Shown in pieces: positions 16,868 through 25,978 of a stretch of 64,000 bases of DNA; position 1 is the stretch's first letter; every line of letters starts with the position of its first letter. Both the position numbers and the translations under genes were made by a program. The notes under the pieces are model-generated. The model was not told where the DNA came from. It searched no databases and saw nothing but the letters and a program-made list of their open reading frames with translations. Source of the stretch: Caulobacter sp. 602-1 (GTDB taxonomy: Bacteria; Pseudomonadota; Alphaproteobacteria; Caulobacterales; Caulobacteraceae); contig NZ_RRYI01000006.1 of NCBI RefSeq assembly GCF_003931565.1, forward strand, positions 62,001 through 126,000. Direction: 5' to 3'.

Positions 16868-17245
16868 ATGTCTCTGTCACGCATCATCATGCGCCTTGCG
16901 CGCAATCCTGGCACCGAATTCGCCGGCGGCGACGACCACCGCGGCTACGCCCTGACCGCGCCTCTGACCGAGGATGGACACATCGACGAGGGCGAATACG
17001 CCAAGGTCAAGGGCGCTTGCAGCGTGCGTCGCTTCGCGCCCGACGAGGACGCTGTGGATGGCCGCCTGAACAGGCGCGGGACACGCTGGTTCTTTGATTA
17101 TGACGACCAGGATAGCGCCGACGACGAGCCGCTCCACCGCCTTGGCGAACACCGCTTCGCCCTTGGCGAATATGTCACCGTCACCGACGAGGACGGCCGT
17201 CCGCTGACCTACAAGGTGATGGAGGTCGCGCCAGTAGAGGCGTAG
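16868..17245 (+). CDS. Acidic small hypothetical protein in the FixK-box operon
   Basis: This 125-residue soluble acidic protein begins M-S-L-S-R-I-I-M-R-L-A-R-N-P-G-T-E-F and is rich in Asp/Glu/Gly, with W-F-F-D-Y-D-D-Q-D in the middle and L-G-E-Y-V-T-V-T-D-E-D-G near the end. A strong ribosome-binding AAAGGAGA precedes the ATG. It lies 36 bases after the universal stress protein, so both are probably induced together at low oxygen. I do not recognise a named domain. Function unknown. Confidence 0.72.
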   Translation: MSLSRIIMRLARNPGTEFAGGDDHRGYALTAPLTEDGHIDEGEYAKVKGACSVRRFAPDEDAVDGRLNRRGTRWFFDYDDQDSADDEPLHRLGEHRFALGEYVTVTDEDGRPLTYKVMEVAPVEA

Positions 17246-17251
17246 GAGGCC

Positions 17252-18082
17252 TTAGCCTCCCACGTTGTGGCGGACCAAGGCCTTCATGTCCTTGAACAGA
17301 TCGTGGTCGTCGGTGTCGCGGGTCTTGGCCTTGACGACGGCGACGGCCAACGGGCCGCCCTTGGGTCCCCGCGCCTCATAGCCGGCCAGGCGATAGCCCT
17401 TGGGCGCCTTGTCGTTGGCCAGGATAAGGGTCGAACGCACGGAATCGTTGCCGCCCTTCTTGGCGCGGATTTCCGCGCCATGGTCGTTGGCCTTTATGGT
17501 GACGTCGCCCTCGTGATCGTCCTCGGCCTGGATATTGACCGAACCATGGGCGTCGTCGCCCTTGAAGTTGACGTTCTTGTTGACCTTCACCTCGGCGGCG
17601 CCGCCGTCGCTGTTGATGGTCAGATGACCGATGCGGATGTCCGCGCCGTTGTCGCTGGCGTCGATCTTGACGCCCGGCAGGTTGATGCTGGTGTGGTTCT
17701 TTCCCACACCCTTGTGCTCGGGCGGCTTCGGTGGGGCCGGCGGCAGCGGCATGACGCCCTTCAGCTCGGTCTCGATCGGGGCGAGGGCGGCTTCCGCGTC
17801 GCCACCGTTCAGCTTGATGAGGCGCAGGTCGACGTTAGCTTCGGCCGAGGCATAGGCGCACGACTGCCCGTCGCCGGCCTTGGACACGAGACTCAGACTC
17901 CCCTGTCTGTCTGGGCAGTCGAGGCGGTCGATGACGCGGAGCGGCTCGCGACGGCCCAGCTTGCGCTCGGCGTGCTCGGTCGTGGTGGTCTCGGTGCGCT
18001 GGCAGGCGACGAGGGCGGTCGCGCCAACGCCGATCATCAGCGCCGTGGCCAGCCATTTCGCCCGCGATTTCGAATAACGCAT
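17252..18082 (-). CDS. Lipoprotein with beta-rich repetitive domain
   Basis: The 276-residue protein has a signal ending in A-L-V-A-C (Cys about residue 27), so it is a predicted lipoprotein. Mature residues about 85-125 are Pro/Lys-rich (P-P-A-P-P-K-P-P-E-H). Residues about 130-215 consist of short alternating strands with Asp/Asn/Gly turns (V-K-I-D-A-S-D-N-G-A-D-I-R-I, then I-N-S-D-G-G-A-A-E-V). That looks like a beta-solenoid or DUF4097-like adhesin fold. No enzymatic motif is visible. Start chosen at the ATG just before M-R-Y-S-K-S-R. Function unknown. Confidence 0.7.
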   Translation of the reverse strand: MRYSKSRAKWLATALMIGVGATALVACQRTETTTTEHAERKLGRREPLRVIDRLDCPDRQGSLSLVSKAGDGQSCAYASAEANVDLRLIKLNGGDAEAALAPIETELKGVMPLPPAPPKPPEHKGVGKNHTSINLPGVKIDASDNGADIRIGHLTINSDGGAAEVKVNKNVNFKGDDAHGSVNIQAEDDHEGDVTIKANDHGAEIRAKKGGNDSVRSTLILANDKAPKGYRLAGYEARGPKGGPLAVAVVKAKTRDTDDHDLFKDMKALVRHNVGG

Positions 18083-18174
18083 GAGTTGTGGGTCTTCCCT
18101 GATTTGGCGGGAAGTTGGGCGCGCGCCGGGCGCGCGTCCAGTGAAATCCAAGTAACGAGCAATTGGTCGCAGGC

Positions 18175-19044
<870 letters not shown>

Positions 19045-19140
19045 GCCCATCTCCGCCAGTCGGTTCGAACAGTTGTTCAAAACGAGCTGATCAAACTACC
19101 GGCGCTTACGCGCTTGGCAAGTGCCCGTGGCGGAAGGCGG

Positions 19141-19719
19141 TCAGAGCGGCATGTCGAGCGCGGCCTCGGCGAAGCCCTTGGCCGCCAACCGGGCGCGCAG
19201 ATGCGCCCGATGATCGCGCCAGTCCTCGGCCAGCAGGCCCAGGCCGACGACGTCGACAGGCCGGCCCTGTTTGACCACATGAGCGCGGAACAAGGCCTCG
19301 CGCTGGAAGCCGCTCGCGAGGTGGGAGGCGAGGGCGGCCTGGTTGGTGGCCAGTACTTCGGACCACAGCTTGCGCAACCCCAGAACCTGGAAGGCATGGT
19401 CGGCGACCTTGAACTCGGTGAAGCCGCCGAGGCCCAGGCCGCGCGCGCGCTCTTCGGCCAGGTATCGGGCTATGACGCCTCGGCCCTGGCGCGAATCGAT
19501 TTCGACCAGACTGGTCAGGCCCACGGGGGCGTCCTCCAGCAGAACGACCCAGTCGCGCCGACGCGGATGGCCGACCAGGGTGTCGAACCAGCGATCGTGT
19601 TCCTCGCGCGTGATCAGATGGTCGGAATACATGAAGGCCGCGACCTGCGGGCTGTTGCGCCAGGCTAGCAACCGGTCGCGATCGCCTTCTTCGACCGGCC
19701 GCAGAACGACGTCAGGCAC
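19141..19719 (-). CDS. PseH-like GNAT acetyltransferase (pseudaminic acid pathway)
   Basis: The 192-residue GNAT protein has L-R-P-V-E-E-G-D-R-D at the start, L-A-W-R-N-S-P-Q-V, then the acetyl-CoA loop R-A-R-G-L-G-L-G (about 105) and A-S-G-F-Q-R-E-A-L-F-R. This matches PseH-type UDP-4-amino-sugar N-acetyltransferases that act in pseudaminic acid synthesis. The GTG start overlaps the end of the PseF-like gene by 8 bases. It is the third gene of the flmG operon, which supports a role in making the sugar put on flagellin. A second PseH-like gene lies at 26912-27466; which of the two is the classical FlmH cannot be decided here. Confidence 0.75.
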   Translation of the reverse strand: MPDVVLRPVEEGDRDRLLAWRNSPQVAAFMYSDHLITREEHDRWFDTLVGHPRRRDWVVLLEDAPVGLTSLVEIDSRQGRGVIARYLAEERARGLGLGGFTEFKVADHAFQVLGLRKLWSEVLATNQAALASHLASGFQREALFRAHVVKQGRPVDVVGLGLLAEDWRDHRAHLRARLAAKGFAEAALDMPL

Positions 19720-20431
19720 GACGGTCGCCTCCCAGCATCGCCAGGTCTGGGCGGCCGTGAACGAAGCCACGTACGGCGTCGGACGTGAAGTGCGGGTCGT
19801 CGGCATACAGGGCGTCATAGACCGCGCGGACAAACTCCAGGTCGTCGGGCCGATCGACGGTCCAACGCACCGCGCCCTCGTCGGCCGCCTGGGCGTAGCT
19901 GGCCAGACGGAAGCGGTCCGGGTTGCGGTAGAGATAGGGGGTCACATGCTCGCGATCGTGCGGATCGCTGGTCTCGGCGGCGGCGCGGCGAAGGGCGGCG
20001 GCCGTCATCACCTCGACGTCCAGACCTTTCGGGAAGCTGCGCGGCTCGGCGACGTTGGAGGCGTAGTCCGCGCCGCTGTCCGCGAACCGCGCGATCGTGG
20101 CGTCAATCACCTCGGGATCGGCCAGCGGGCAGTCGGCGGTCAGGCGGACCACGGTTCGCGCGGGGCCTAAGGCGTCCAGCGCGCCGATGAAGCGGCCCAG
20201 CACATCGTCCAGGTCGCCGCGGTGGATGGGGATCCCCGCCGCCGCCAGAATCTCGACGAGGGGATCGTCGTCGGCCCTGGCCGAGGTCGCAACCACGATG
20301 CGCTCCAGCTTGCGGGCGCGGCGCAGGCGCTCGATCTGTCGGAGGATCATCGGCGCTCCGGCCAACGGCGCCAGCACCTTGCCGGGCAGGCGGGTCGAGG
20401 ACATCCGCGCTTGCAGGATGGCGAGCACCAT
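19712..20431 (-). CDS. SpsF/PseF-like sugar cytidylyltransferase
   Basis: The 239-residue nucleotidyltransferase begins V-L-A-I-L-Q-A-R-M-S-S-T-R-L-P-G-K-V-L, the nucleotide-binding signature of SpsF/NeuA-like CMP-sugar synthetases. It has V-R-L-T-A-D-C-P-L-A-D-P near residue 98 for metal and CTP. In flagellin-glycosylation clusters such proteins activate pseudaminic acid to CMP-pseudaminic acid. It lies 2 bases after flmG and overlaps the PseH-like gene, so sugar activation, acetylation and transfer are encoded in one leftward operon. The nucleotide specificity is inferred from context. Confidence 0.82.
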   Translation of the reverse strand: MVLAILQARMSSTRLPGKVLAPLAGAPMILRQIERLRRARKLERIVVATSARADDDPLVEILAAAGIPIHRGDLDDVLGRFIGALDALGPARTVVRLTADCPLADPEVIDATIARFADSGADYASNVAEPRSFPKGLDVEVMTAAALRRAAAETSDPHDREHVTPYLYRNPDRFRLASYAQAADEGAVRWTVDRPDDLEFVRAVYDALYADDPHFTSDAVRGFVHGRPDLAMLGGDRRA

Positions 20432-20433
20432 GG

Positions 20434-22224
20434 CTAGCCAGCGACCTTTTCACGCAGGGCTTGGGCGACCTCGGCCATCACCGGGGCCCATTGGCCGAGC
20501 TCTGGCGGCGAAAAGACGCGCGCCTGCGGATACCAGGGATAGGCATCGGTCCCGAGCTTGGTCCACACCGCCGGGGCGGTGAGCATCCAGATCGGCGCGC
20601 CCACCGCGCCCGCCAGGTTGGTGGTGGCGTTGGAAAAGCCGATGATCAGGTCGACCGCGCCGCACAGGGCGGTCAGGTCGTCCAGATCCTGCTTCAGGTC
20701 GATGCCGGGCGGATTCCAGATTTCGACGCCGAACCGCTCCTTGGCCAGGGCGATTTCTTCCTCGCAATCGCCATACTGCAGATTGACGAGCGTGACGCCC
20801 GGCGTCTTCAGCACCGGTTCCCAGAGCTGGAACGGCGAGAACTGGCGGGCCCGGTCGCCCTTCAGGCTCAGGCTCTTCCACAACAGGCCGACCTTGGGCG
20901 AGGGGCCCAGCTTGTCGAGCTCGGCCTTCCAGTAGGCGACTCGCTCCGGATCGGGCGTCAGGAAGGATTTTCGGTTCGGGAAGGCCTCGACGGTGTTGCG
21001 CAGGTGGCGAAGGAAGTCGCCCAGCGGCGCCCAGCAATCGAAGCGATCCCAGTCCTGGACGTATGGCGCGGTGCGGTAGACGCGGCCTTCGTGCTTCATG
21101 GTCCGGTGGGCGCTGACCTCGACACCGGGGTACGAACGCTCGATCAGCGATTTCAGGCGATGCTCGACCACCAGGGTCATCTTGCCGTCCGGCCCCAGCA
21201 TCTCGAGGATGTCGGGCAGCATGTTGGAGAACATGACTTCGTCGCCCAGGCCCTGTTCGGCGACGACGAGGACGGTCTTGCCCTTCAGATCCTCGCCCGC
21301 CCAACGGGCCGCGGGGATATGGAAGAGGGGGGCGTCGGCGATTTCCGGGAAGAAGCGGGCCTCGTAGGCCTGCCAGCCCTCGGCGACACGGCCCAGCGCC
21401 AGCAGGAGCGTGGCGCGGGCGAATTCCATGACCACCAGATCGATGGGATCGCTCGACGACTGCATGGCGGCCTCGCCATCAACCAGCGCGCCGGCGATGT
21501 CGCCGAGATCGGCCTTGGCGTAGGCGCGGTTGTGCAGGGCCTTGCTGTGCGTGGGCGCCAGGCGCAGGGCCTCGTCGAAGAAGACGAGCGAGCCGGCGGG
21601 GTCGCCCATGTTGCAGAGTATGGTGCCCAAGGTGTTCCAGAGGCCGGCGGATTCGGGATGGATAGCCAGGGCGACCTTCAGCACATCGATCGCTTCGGCT
21701 TCACGGTTCAGTTCGCGCAGAGCGCAGGCCAGATTGTTGGCGCCTTCGACATCGTTGGGCCGGGCCAGGCGGAAGTGGGCGAAGAACTTGGCGGCGAACT
21801 CGACCATGTTCATGCGGAAGGCTAGGCGTCCCAGGTCGCCGGCGACCGGGCCGTGGTCGGGCAGGAGGGACAGCGCCGCCTCATAGCAGTTCAGGGAGGA
21901 GGCGAAGTCGCCCTGCTTTTCACGGGCGATGGCCAGGATGTGCCAGGCCAGGCCCAGTTGCTCGTCCTTCTTCAGCAGCTTCAGAGCCAGCTTGTCGGCC
22001 TTGGCGAAATCCTGCTTGTGGACGGCCTCGATCGCCTGGGCGATGATCTTGCCGTTCTCGGCGTTCTTCATTTGCTGCGCCGAGCGCTTCAGGCGCTCGA
22101 GGGCTTCGGCCGAGGCCGAATCGCCCATGGCCGTGATGATCTGGCCAGGCTGGATGGGGACCGCGCCCGTGACATCGGTCTGGGCCATGGCGGCGGACGC
22201 TTCGAGGGCGCTTTTACTGGACAT
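20434..22224 (-). CDS. flmG: Flagellin glycosyltransferase FlmG (formerly FlbA), TPR + GT domains
   Basis: The 596-residue protein has an N-terminal tetratricopeptide-repeat region (residues about 60-280), with TPR-like helices such as A-W-H-I-L-A-I-A-R-E-K-Q-G-D and L-W-N-T-L-G-T-I-L-C-N-M-G-D. A GT-B-like glycosyltransferase domain follows (about 310-590), with L-V-V-A-E-Q-G-L-G-D-E-V-M-F and the donor-site segment D-L-I-I-G-F-S-N-A-T-T-N-L-A-G-A. In Caulobacter crescentus FlmG is known to bind flagellin through the TPR part and attach pseudaminic acid. Here it is divergent from flbT (198-base gap) and heads an operon with the sugar-activating genes. Confidence 0.9.
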   Translation of the reverse strand: MSSKSALEASAAMAQTDVTGAVPIQPGQIITAMGDSASAEALERLKRSAQQMKNAENGKIIAQAIEAVHKQDFAKADKLALKLLKKDEQLGLAWHILAIAREKQGDFASSLNCYEAALSLLPDHGPVAGDLGRLAFRMNMVEFAAKFFAHFRLARPNDVEGANNLACALRELNREAEAIDVLKVALAIHPESAGLWNTLGTILCNMGDPAGSLVFFDEALRLAPTHSKALHNRAYAKADLGDIAGALVDGEAAMQSSSDPIDLVVMEFARATLLLALGRVAEGWQAYEARFFPEIADAPLFHIPAARWAGEDLKGKTVLVVAEQGLGDEVMFSNMLPDILEMLGPDGKMTLVVEHRLKSLIERSYPGVEVSAHRTMKHEGRVYRTAPYVQDWDRFDCWAPLGDFLRHLRNTVEAFPNRKSFLTPDPERVAYWKAELDKLGPSPKVGLLWKSLSLKGDRARQFSPFQLWEPVLKTPGVTLVNLQYGDCEEEIALAKERFGVEIWNPPGIDLKQDLDDLTALCGAVDLIIGFSNATTNLAGAVGAPIWMLTAPAVWTKLGTDAYPWYPQARVFSPPELGQWAPVMAEVAQALREKVAG

Positions 22225-22422
22225 GGCGAACCGACCTTGGGACTCTGCTATTAACCATGTTTTGAGGGGCTATGCTTAATTGAGTCCTAAGCCGCGTCTT
22301 ACGGTCGCAAGACCGGGTGAATTGCGGCAAGACGGCGTTAACACGTCTTCGCCTAGCTTCCCCCACGAGCCGTCATGTCGACGGAACCGGGCGAAGCAGC
22401 GTCAACGAAGGAGCGGCCTTAA

Positions 22423-22848
22423 GTGCCTTTGAAGCTGTCGCTGAAGCCCGGCGAAAAGTTCGTTCTCAACGGCGCCGTGGTCCAGAATGGGGATCGGCGC
22501 GGGGTTCTGGTGCTCCAGAACAAGGCCTCCGTCCTCCGCGAGAAGGACATCATGCAGCCGGACCAGGTCACGACGCCCGCGCGCCGGATCTATTTCCCGG
22601 TGATGATGATGTACCTCGACGAGGCCGCAGCCGAGAAGTTCTTCGAGGACTTCGCGGGTCGCCTTAACGAATTCATGGGAGTTGTACGCAATCCTGTGGT
22701 TCTGCAGGACTGCATCGCCATTTCGAAGCACGTGATGGCGCGTGAGTACTACAAGGCTCTGATGTTGAGCCGTAAGTTGATTGAATACGAAGACGAGAGG
22801 TTGGGGCATGTCTCTTCGGGCGTATCAGCAGGCGGCGACGCGGGCTGA
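22423..22848 (+). CDS. flbT: Flagellin post-transcriptional repressor FlbT
   Basis: The 141-residue protein starts at a GTG preceded by AAGGAG and reads [19 protein letters not shown], the canonical FlbT N-terminus. FlbT binds the 5' leader of flagellin mRNA and represses translation until the hook is complete. The 3' end overlaps flaF by 41 bases in a different frame, so flbT and flaF are tightly coupled. Length and position match Caulobacter FlbT. Confidence 0.95.
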   Translation: MPLKLSLKPGEKFVLNGAVVQNGDRRGVLVLQNKASVLREKDIMQPDQVTTPARRIYFPVMMMYLDEAAAEKFFEDFAGRLNEFMGVVRNPVVLQDCIAISKHVMAREYYKALMLSRKLIEYEDERLGHVSSGVSAGGDAG

Positions 22849-23170
22849 GAATCCCCGTGAAATGGAGTACCGCCTGTTCGGTCAGGTGACGCGCGCCCTC
22901 ATGGACGCGTCCCGGGCCCCGGCGGACGACATTTCCACGCGGATCGACGCATTGGATTGGAATCGCAAGGTCTGGTCGGCCTTGGCGACCGACTGTTCCT
23001 TGCCTGAAAACCAACTGCCCAAAGAGCTTCGGGCCAGCATCATTTCGCTGAGTCTGTGGGTCGGTCGTCACTCCAGCGCCGTGATGCGCAAGGAGGAGGA
23101 CTTCGAGCCCCTGATCGAGATCAACCGCATGATGATGCAGGGTCTGTCCGCGCGCGCTGACGCCGCCTGA
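22808..23170 (+). CDS. flaF: Flagellin biosynthesis activator FlaF
   Basis: The 120-residue helical protein starts [21 protein letters not shown], typical of the FlaF family. FlaF promotes flagellin translation or secretion and acts opposite to FlbT. I choose the ATG inside the flbT gene because the conserved family sequence begins exactly there; the longer in-frame extension has no family resemblance. A strong intrinsic terminator follows 55 bases downstream. Confidence 0.93.
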   Translation: MSLRAYQQAATRAENPREMEYRLFGQVTRALMDASRAPADDISTRIDALDWNRKVWSALATDCSLPENQLPKELRASIISLSLWVGRHSSAVMRKEEDFEPLIEINRMMMQGLSARADAA

Positions 23171-23224
23171 TTCTTCGGTTTCCGCAAGGCTGAACGTCTT
23201 GCCTACCTGCTTCGGAAAAACCTG

Positions 23225-23265
23225 CCGCCCGGCGAATCCTGCATTCGCCGGGCGGTTTCGTTTTT
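23225..23265 (+). terminator. Rho-independent terminator after flaF
   Basis: A 13-bp perfect stem (23225-23237 with 23243-23255, 5-base loop) is followed by a T-rich tract ending TTTTT at 23261-23265. It should separate flbT-flaF transcription from the sigma-54-driven fljL. Confidence 0.9.
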
Positions 23266-23332
23266 GGCCCTAGTGGCGAGCTAAATTCAATAAAATCAAT
23301 ATTTTAGACGTTGGACTCGATCTCGGTTCGGT

Positions 23333-23347
23333 TGGCCCGCTGCTTGC
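23333..23347 (+). promoter_or_regulatory. Sigma-54-type promoter of fljL
   Basis: TGGCCC-GCTGC-TTGC fits the -24/-12 sigma-54 consensus (TGGCMC-N5-TTGC). It lies 73 bases before the fljL ATG. Caulobacter flagellin genes are late class genes transcribed by sigma-54 with FlbD, which supports this reading. Confidence 0.85.
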
Positions 23348-23419
23348 GATGGCTCGTGCGGGGCAAAACGCCCGACCGGCAATACGCCGGGCAAATCCCA
23401 CCAAAACGGTAGGTATCAA

Positions 23420-24244
23420 ATGCTGAACTCGATCAACACCAACCCGGGCGCCCTTCTTGCGCTCCAAAACCTGAACGCAACCAACACGGAGCTCGCCACT
23501 ACCCAGAGCCGTATCAACACCGGCAAGAAGGTTGGAACCGCCAAGGACAATGGCGCGATCTGGTCGATGGCCAAGATGCAAAGCGCGAGCTCGAGCTCGT
23601 TGAACGCCGTGAAGGATTCGCTCCAGCGCGGTCAGTCGACGATCGATGTTGCTCTCGCGGCAGGCGACACCATCACCGATCTGCTCACGAAGATGAAGGA
23701 AAAGGCCCTGGCCGCTTCCGACACCTCGCTGAACACCGCCTCGTTCAACGCGCTGAAGTCGGACTTCGAGACGCTCCGTGGCCAAATCGAAAAGGCCGCG
23801 GCAAACGCGAAGTTCAATGGCGTCAGCCTGGCGGACGGCACGACAGCCCAGATCAGCTTCCTGGCCAACGCGGACGGGGGCAACTTCACGGTCCAGGCGC
23901 AAAACCTGGGTCTTGTGGGTCTTGGTCTGGTGACCGGCAGCAACACCTTCACCTCGGCATCGACGGCCAAGTCGATGATCGATGTCATGTCGAAGGCGTT
24001 GCAAACGGCGACGAACAAACTGTCTTCCCTGGGCACGTCCTCGACCGGTCTGGATACTCACCTGACCTTCGTGGGCAAGCTGCAGGACAGCCTGGACGCC
24101 GGCGTGGGCAACCTCGTCGACGCGGACCTGGCGAAGGAAAGCGCCAAGCTGCAGTCGCTGCAAACCAAACAGCAACTGGGTGTCCAAGCGCTCTCGATCG
24201 CCAATCAGAGCCCGCAGACGATCCTGTCGCTGTTCAAGGGGTGA
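23420..24244 (+). CDS. fljL: Flagellin FljL
   Basis: This 274-residue flagellin begins [18 protein letters not shown] and ends in the conserved C-terminal D0/D1 helix with [16 protein letters not shown] and L-S-L-F-K-G. The central variable domain is very short, as in other Caulobacter flagellins (about 25-29 kDa). The leader contains two small hairpins (one with GGGC/GCCC, one with CCGGC/GCCGG arms) between the promoter and ATG that may be targets for FlbT. The name follows gene order in C. crescentus (flbT, flaF, fljL, fljK). Confidence 0.9.
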   Translation: MLNSINTNPGALLALQNLNATNTELATTQSRINTGKKVGTAKDNGAIWSMAKMQSASSSSLNAVKDSLQRGQSTIDVALAAGDTITDLLTKMKEKALAASDTSLNTASFNALKSDFETLRGQIEKAAANAKFNGVSLADGTTAQISFLANADGGNFTVQAQNLGLVGLGLVTGSNTFTSASTAKSMIDVMSKALQTATNKLSSLGTSSTGLDTHLTFVGKLQDSLDAGVGNLVDADLAKESAKLQSLQTKQQLGVQALSIANQSPQTILSLFKG

Positions 24245-24252
24245 GCCCGATA

Positions 24253-24290
24253 CGCCGGACGGCCGTCAAAAGCCGTCCGGCGCCTCTTTC
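24253..24290 (+). terminator. First terminator after fljL
   Basis: An 11-bp stem (24253-24263 with 24272-24282, AT-rich loop) is followed by a short pyrimidine tract (cctctttcc). It starts 9 bases after the fljL stop codon. Confidence 0.8.
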
Positions 24291-24331
24291 CTGTTGGGTG
24301 CGCATTATGTGCCCGGCAATAATTTCCCATG

Positions 24332-24370
24332 AACGAAAACCCTCGGCAGAAATTGCCGGGGGTTTTCGTT
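24332..24370. terminator. Second long hairpin after fljL, probably bidirectional terminator
   Basis: A 39-base inverted repeat (arm starting AACGAAAACCC at 24332, returning as GGGTTTTCGTT ending 24370) has one mismatch and a 4-6-base loop. The outer arms give A-run before and T-run after, so it can end transcription in both directions. It sits between the first fljL terminator and the fljK promoter. Confidence 0.8.
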
Positions 24371-24432
24371 ATTAACAGACCTATAACGCAATAATTTCAG
24401 CGGCTTATGTGGGGCTTGCCGCTAGGTAGTTT

Positions 24433-24447
24433 TGGCCCGGCAATTGC
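24433..24447 (+). promoter_or_regulatory. Sigma-54-type promoter of fljK
   Basis: TGGCCC-GGCAA-TTGC matches the sigma-54 -24/-12 consensus. It lies 73 bases upstream of the fljK ATG, the same distance as the promoter of fljL, indicating conserved leader length. Confidence 0.88.
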
Positions 24448-24453
24448 TACAGA

Positions 24454-24510
24454 CCTTTTCGAGCAAAATGCTCCCGGCAGCCAAAATGGCGTCGGATACC
24501 TTGAAAAGGA
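24454..24510 (+). promoter_or_regulatory. fljK mRNA leader: pairing that can sequester the ribosome-binding site
   Basis: CCTTTTC at 24454-24460 is exactly complementary to GAAAAGG at 24503-24509. The latter contains the probable Shine-Dalgarno AAGGA (24506-24510), 10 bases before the ATG. Between the arms is a small hairpin (GAGCA 24461-24465 with TGCTC 24469-24473). In C. crescentus FlbT is known to bind the fljK leader, which was proposed to fold into alternative structures. The specific pairing here is my reading. Confidence 0.6.
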
Positions 24511-24520
24511 ACCTACTCGT

Positions 24521-25345
24521 ATGCCGCTGAATAGCATCAATACGAATTCTGGCGCTCTGATCGCCCTGCAAAACCTGAACACCACCAACAGCGAACTCGG
24601 CGTCACTCAGCAACGCATCAACACCGGCAAGAAGGTCGGTAACGCCAAGGACAACGGCGCCATCTGGGCCATGTCCAAGATTCAGAACGCGACCTCGTCG
24701 TCCCTGAACTCGGTGAAGGACTCGCTGCAGCGCGGCCAGTCGACGATCGACGTGGCCCTGGCCGCCGGCGACACCATCACCGACCTGCTCAGCAAGATGA
24801 AGGAAAAGGCCCTGGCCGCTTCCGACACTTCGCTGAACACCGCTTCGTTCAACGCCCTGTTGTCGGACTTCACCTCGCTGCGCGAACAGGTCCAGAAGGC
24901 CGCCGACAACGCCAAGTTCAACGGCGCCAGCCTGGCCGACGGCAAGGTCACGAACATGACCTTCCTGGCCAATTCGGACGGCACGGGCTTTACCGTGAAG
25001 GCCCAGACCCTGGGTCTGGCCGGTCTCGGCCTGACCACCGCTACCCCGGCCTTCAGTTCGGCCTCGTCCGCCAAGTCGATGATCAGCGACATCGACAAGG
25101 CCATCGGCACGGCCACCAATAAGCTGGCCTCGCTGGGCACTAGCTCTGTCGGCCTCGACACCCACCTGACCTTCATCGGCAAGCTGCAAGACAGCCTGGA
25201 CGCCGGCGTCGGCAACCTGGTGGACGCCGACCTGGCCAAGGAAAGCGCCAAGCTACAGTCGCTGCAGACCAAGCAACAGCTGGGTGTGCAGGCGCTGTCG
25301 ATCGCCAACCAGTCCACGTCGTCGATCCTGAGTCTGTTCCGCTAA
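24521..25345 (+). CDS. fljK: Flagellin FljK
   Basis: This 274-residue flagellin starts [19 protein letters not shown] and ends L-S-L-F-R. It is very similar to FljL along its length, with the differences concentrated in the short central region (about residues 140-205). In C. crescentus FljK is the major 25-kDa filament subunit and is O-glycosylated on Ser/Thr. The centre here is Ser/Thr-rich ([15 protein letters not shown]). It follows its own sigma-54-type promoter and a structured leader. Confidence 0.92.
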   Translation: MPLNSINTNSGALIALQNLNTTNSELGVTQQRINTGKKVGNAKDNGAIWAMSKIQNATSSSLNSVKDSLQRGQSTIDVALAAGDTITDLLSKMKEKALAASDTSLNTASFNALLSDFTSLREQVQKAADNAKFNGASLADGKVTNMTFLANSDGTGFTVKAQTLGLAGLGLTTATPAFSSASSAKSMISDIDKAIGTATNKLASLGTSSVGLDTHLTFIGKLQDSLDAGVGNLVDADLAKESAKLQSLQTKQQLGVQALSIANQSTSSILSLFR

Positions 25346-25352
25346 GGAATGG

Positions 25353-25385
25353 GGCGGAGGCGGGCTCGCGTGGTCCGCCTCCGCC
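25353..25385 (+). terminator. Hairpin after fljK
   Basis: A 9-bp GC stem (25353-25361 with 25377-25385) begins 7 bases after the fljK stop. There is no T-tract after it, so it may act as an mRNA 3' stabiliser or partial attenuator before flaG rather than a full terminator. Confidence 0.6.
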
Positions 25386-25455
25386 ATTCCTGGTGATCGA
25401 CGAACAAGGAGAGAAGCAAGAGAGGAGGGCCGGCTCGCAAGTCGGTGGCTAGAAA

Positions 25456-25803
25456 ATGGAACCCAAGGCCGCTTTGTCGGCGATCAGAGACTTCGTCGCC
25501 TCAACCGTCCCCGCAACGAACGCCCCGGATCCGTCCGAGGGCGTCAATCTCGTTTCGGCTCCGGCTGAAGCTCCGGCTGTCCAGCCGGTCGAGCACGAGC
25601 AGGCTCCTCCGGTCGAGGCTGGCCCGCAGCCGGGCGATCTTCGCCTGGTGATCGAGCAGGACGGCGACTCTGGCGAGTATGTCTACAAGACCGTGGACCG
25701 CCGTACGGGCGAGACGCTGCAGCAGTTTCCGCGCGAGCAGATCCTGAAGCTGCGCGAGGAAGCCACCTACGCGTCGGGCGACGTCTTCGACGGAAAGGCC
25801 TGA
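25456..25803 (+). CDS. flaG: FlaG family flagellar protein
   Basis: This 115-residue protein has a disordered Pro/Ala/Glu-rich N-terminus (residues 15-55). A FlaG domain (about 60-105) follows, with L-R-L-V-I-E-Q-D, Y-V-Y-K-T-V-D-R-R-T-G-E-T and L-Q-Q-F-P-R-E-Q-I-L-K-L, the typical FlaG core. FlaG proteins influence filament length or assembly. It lies between fljK and fljJ. I see no separate promoter in the 110-base gap, so read-through from fljK is possible. The symbol refers to the protein family. Confidence 0.85.
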   Translation: MEPKAALSAIRDFVASTVPATNAPDPSEGVNLVSAPAEAPAVQPVEHEQAPPVEAGPQPGDLRLVIEQDGDSGEYVYKTVDRRTGETLQQFPREQILKLREEATYASGDVFDGKA

Positions 25804-25978
25804 GCGAAACGCCGGGCGGCGTGGCGGGTGCGACCGCGGGTCGCATGTGTAAATGGACATGGTTTATAAGCGTTAACCATAATCTTACTTTCTGACCCCA
25901 ATTTGGGCGGCGACCAGATCGCTCGCCGAATCGCGCGCGATCGCAACCAACGGCAAAATCGCCGATCGGAGGCCGCGC

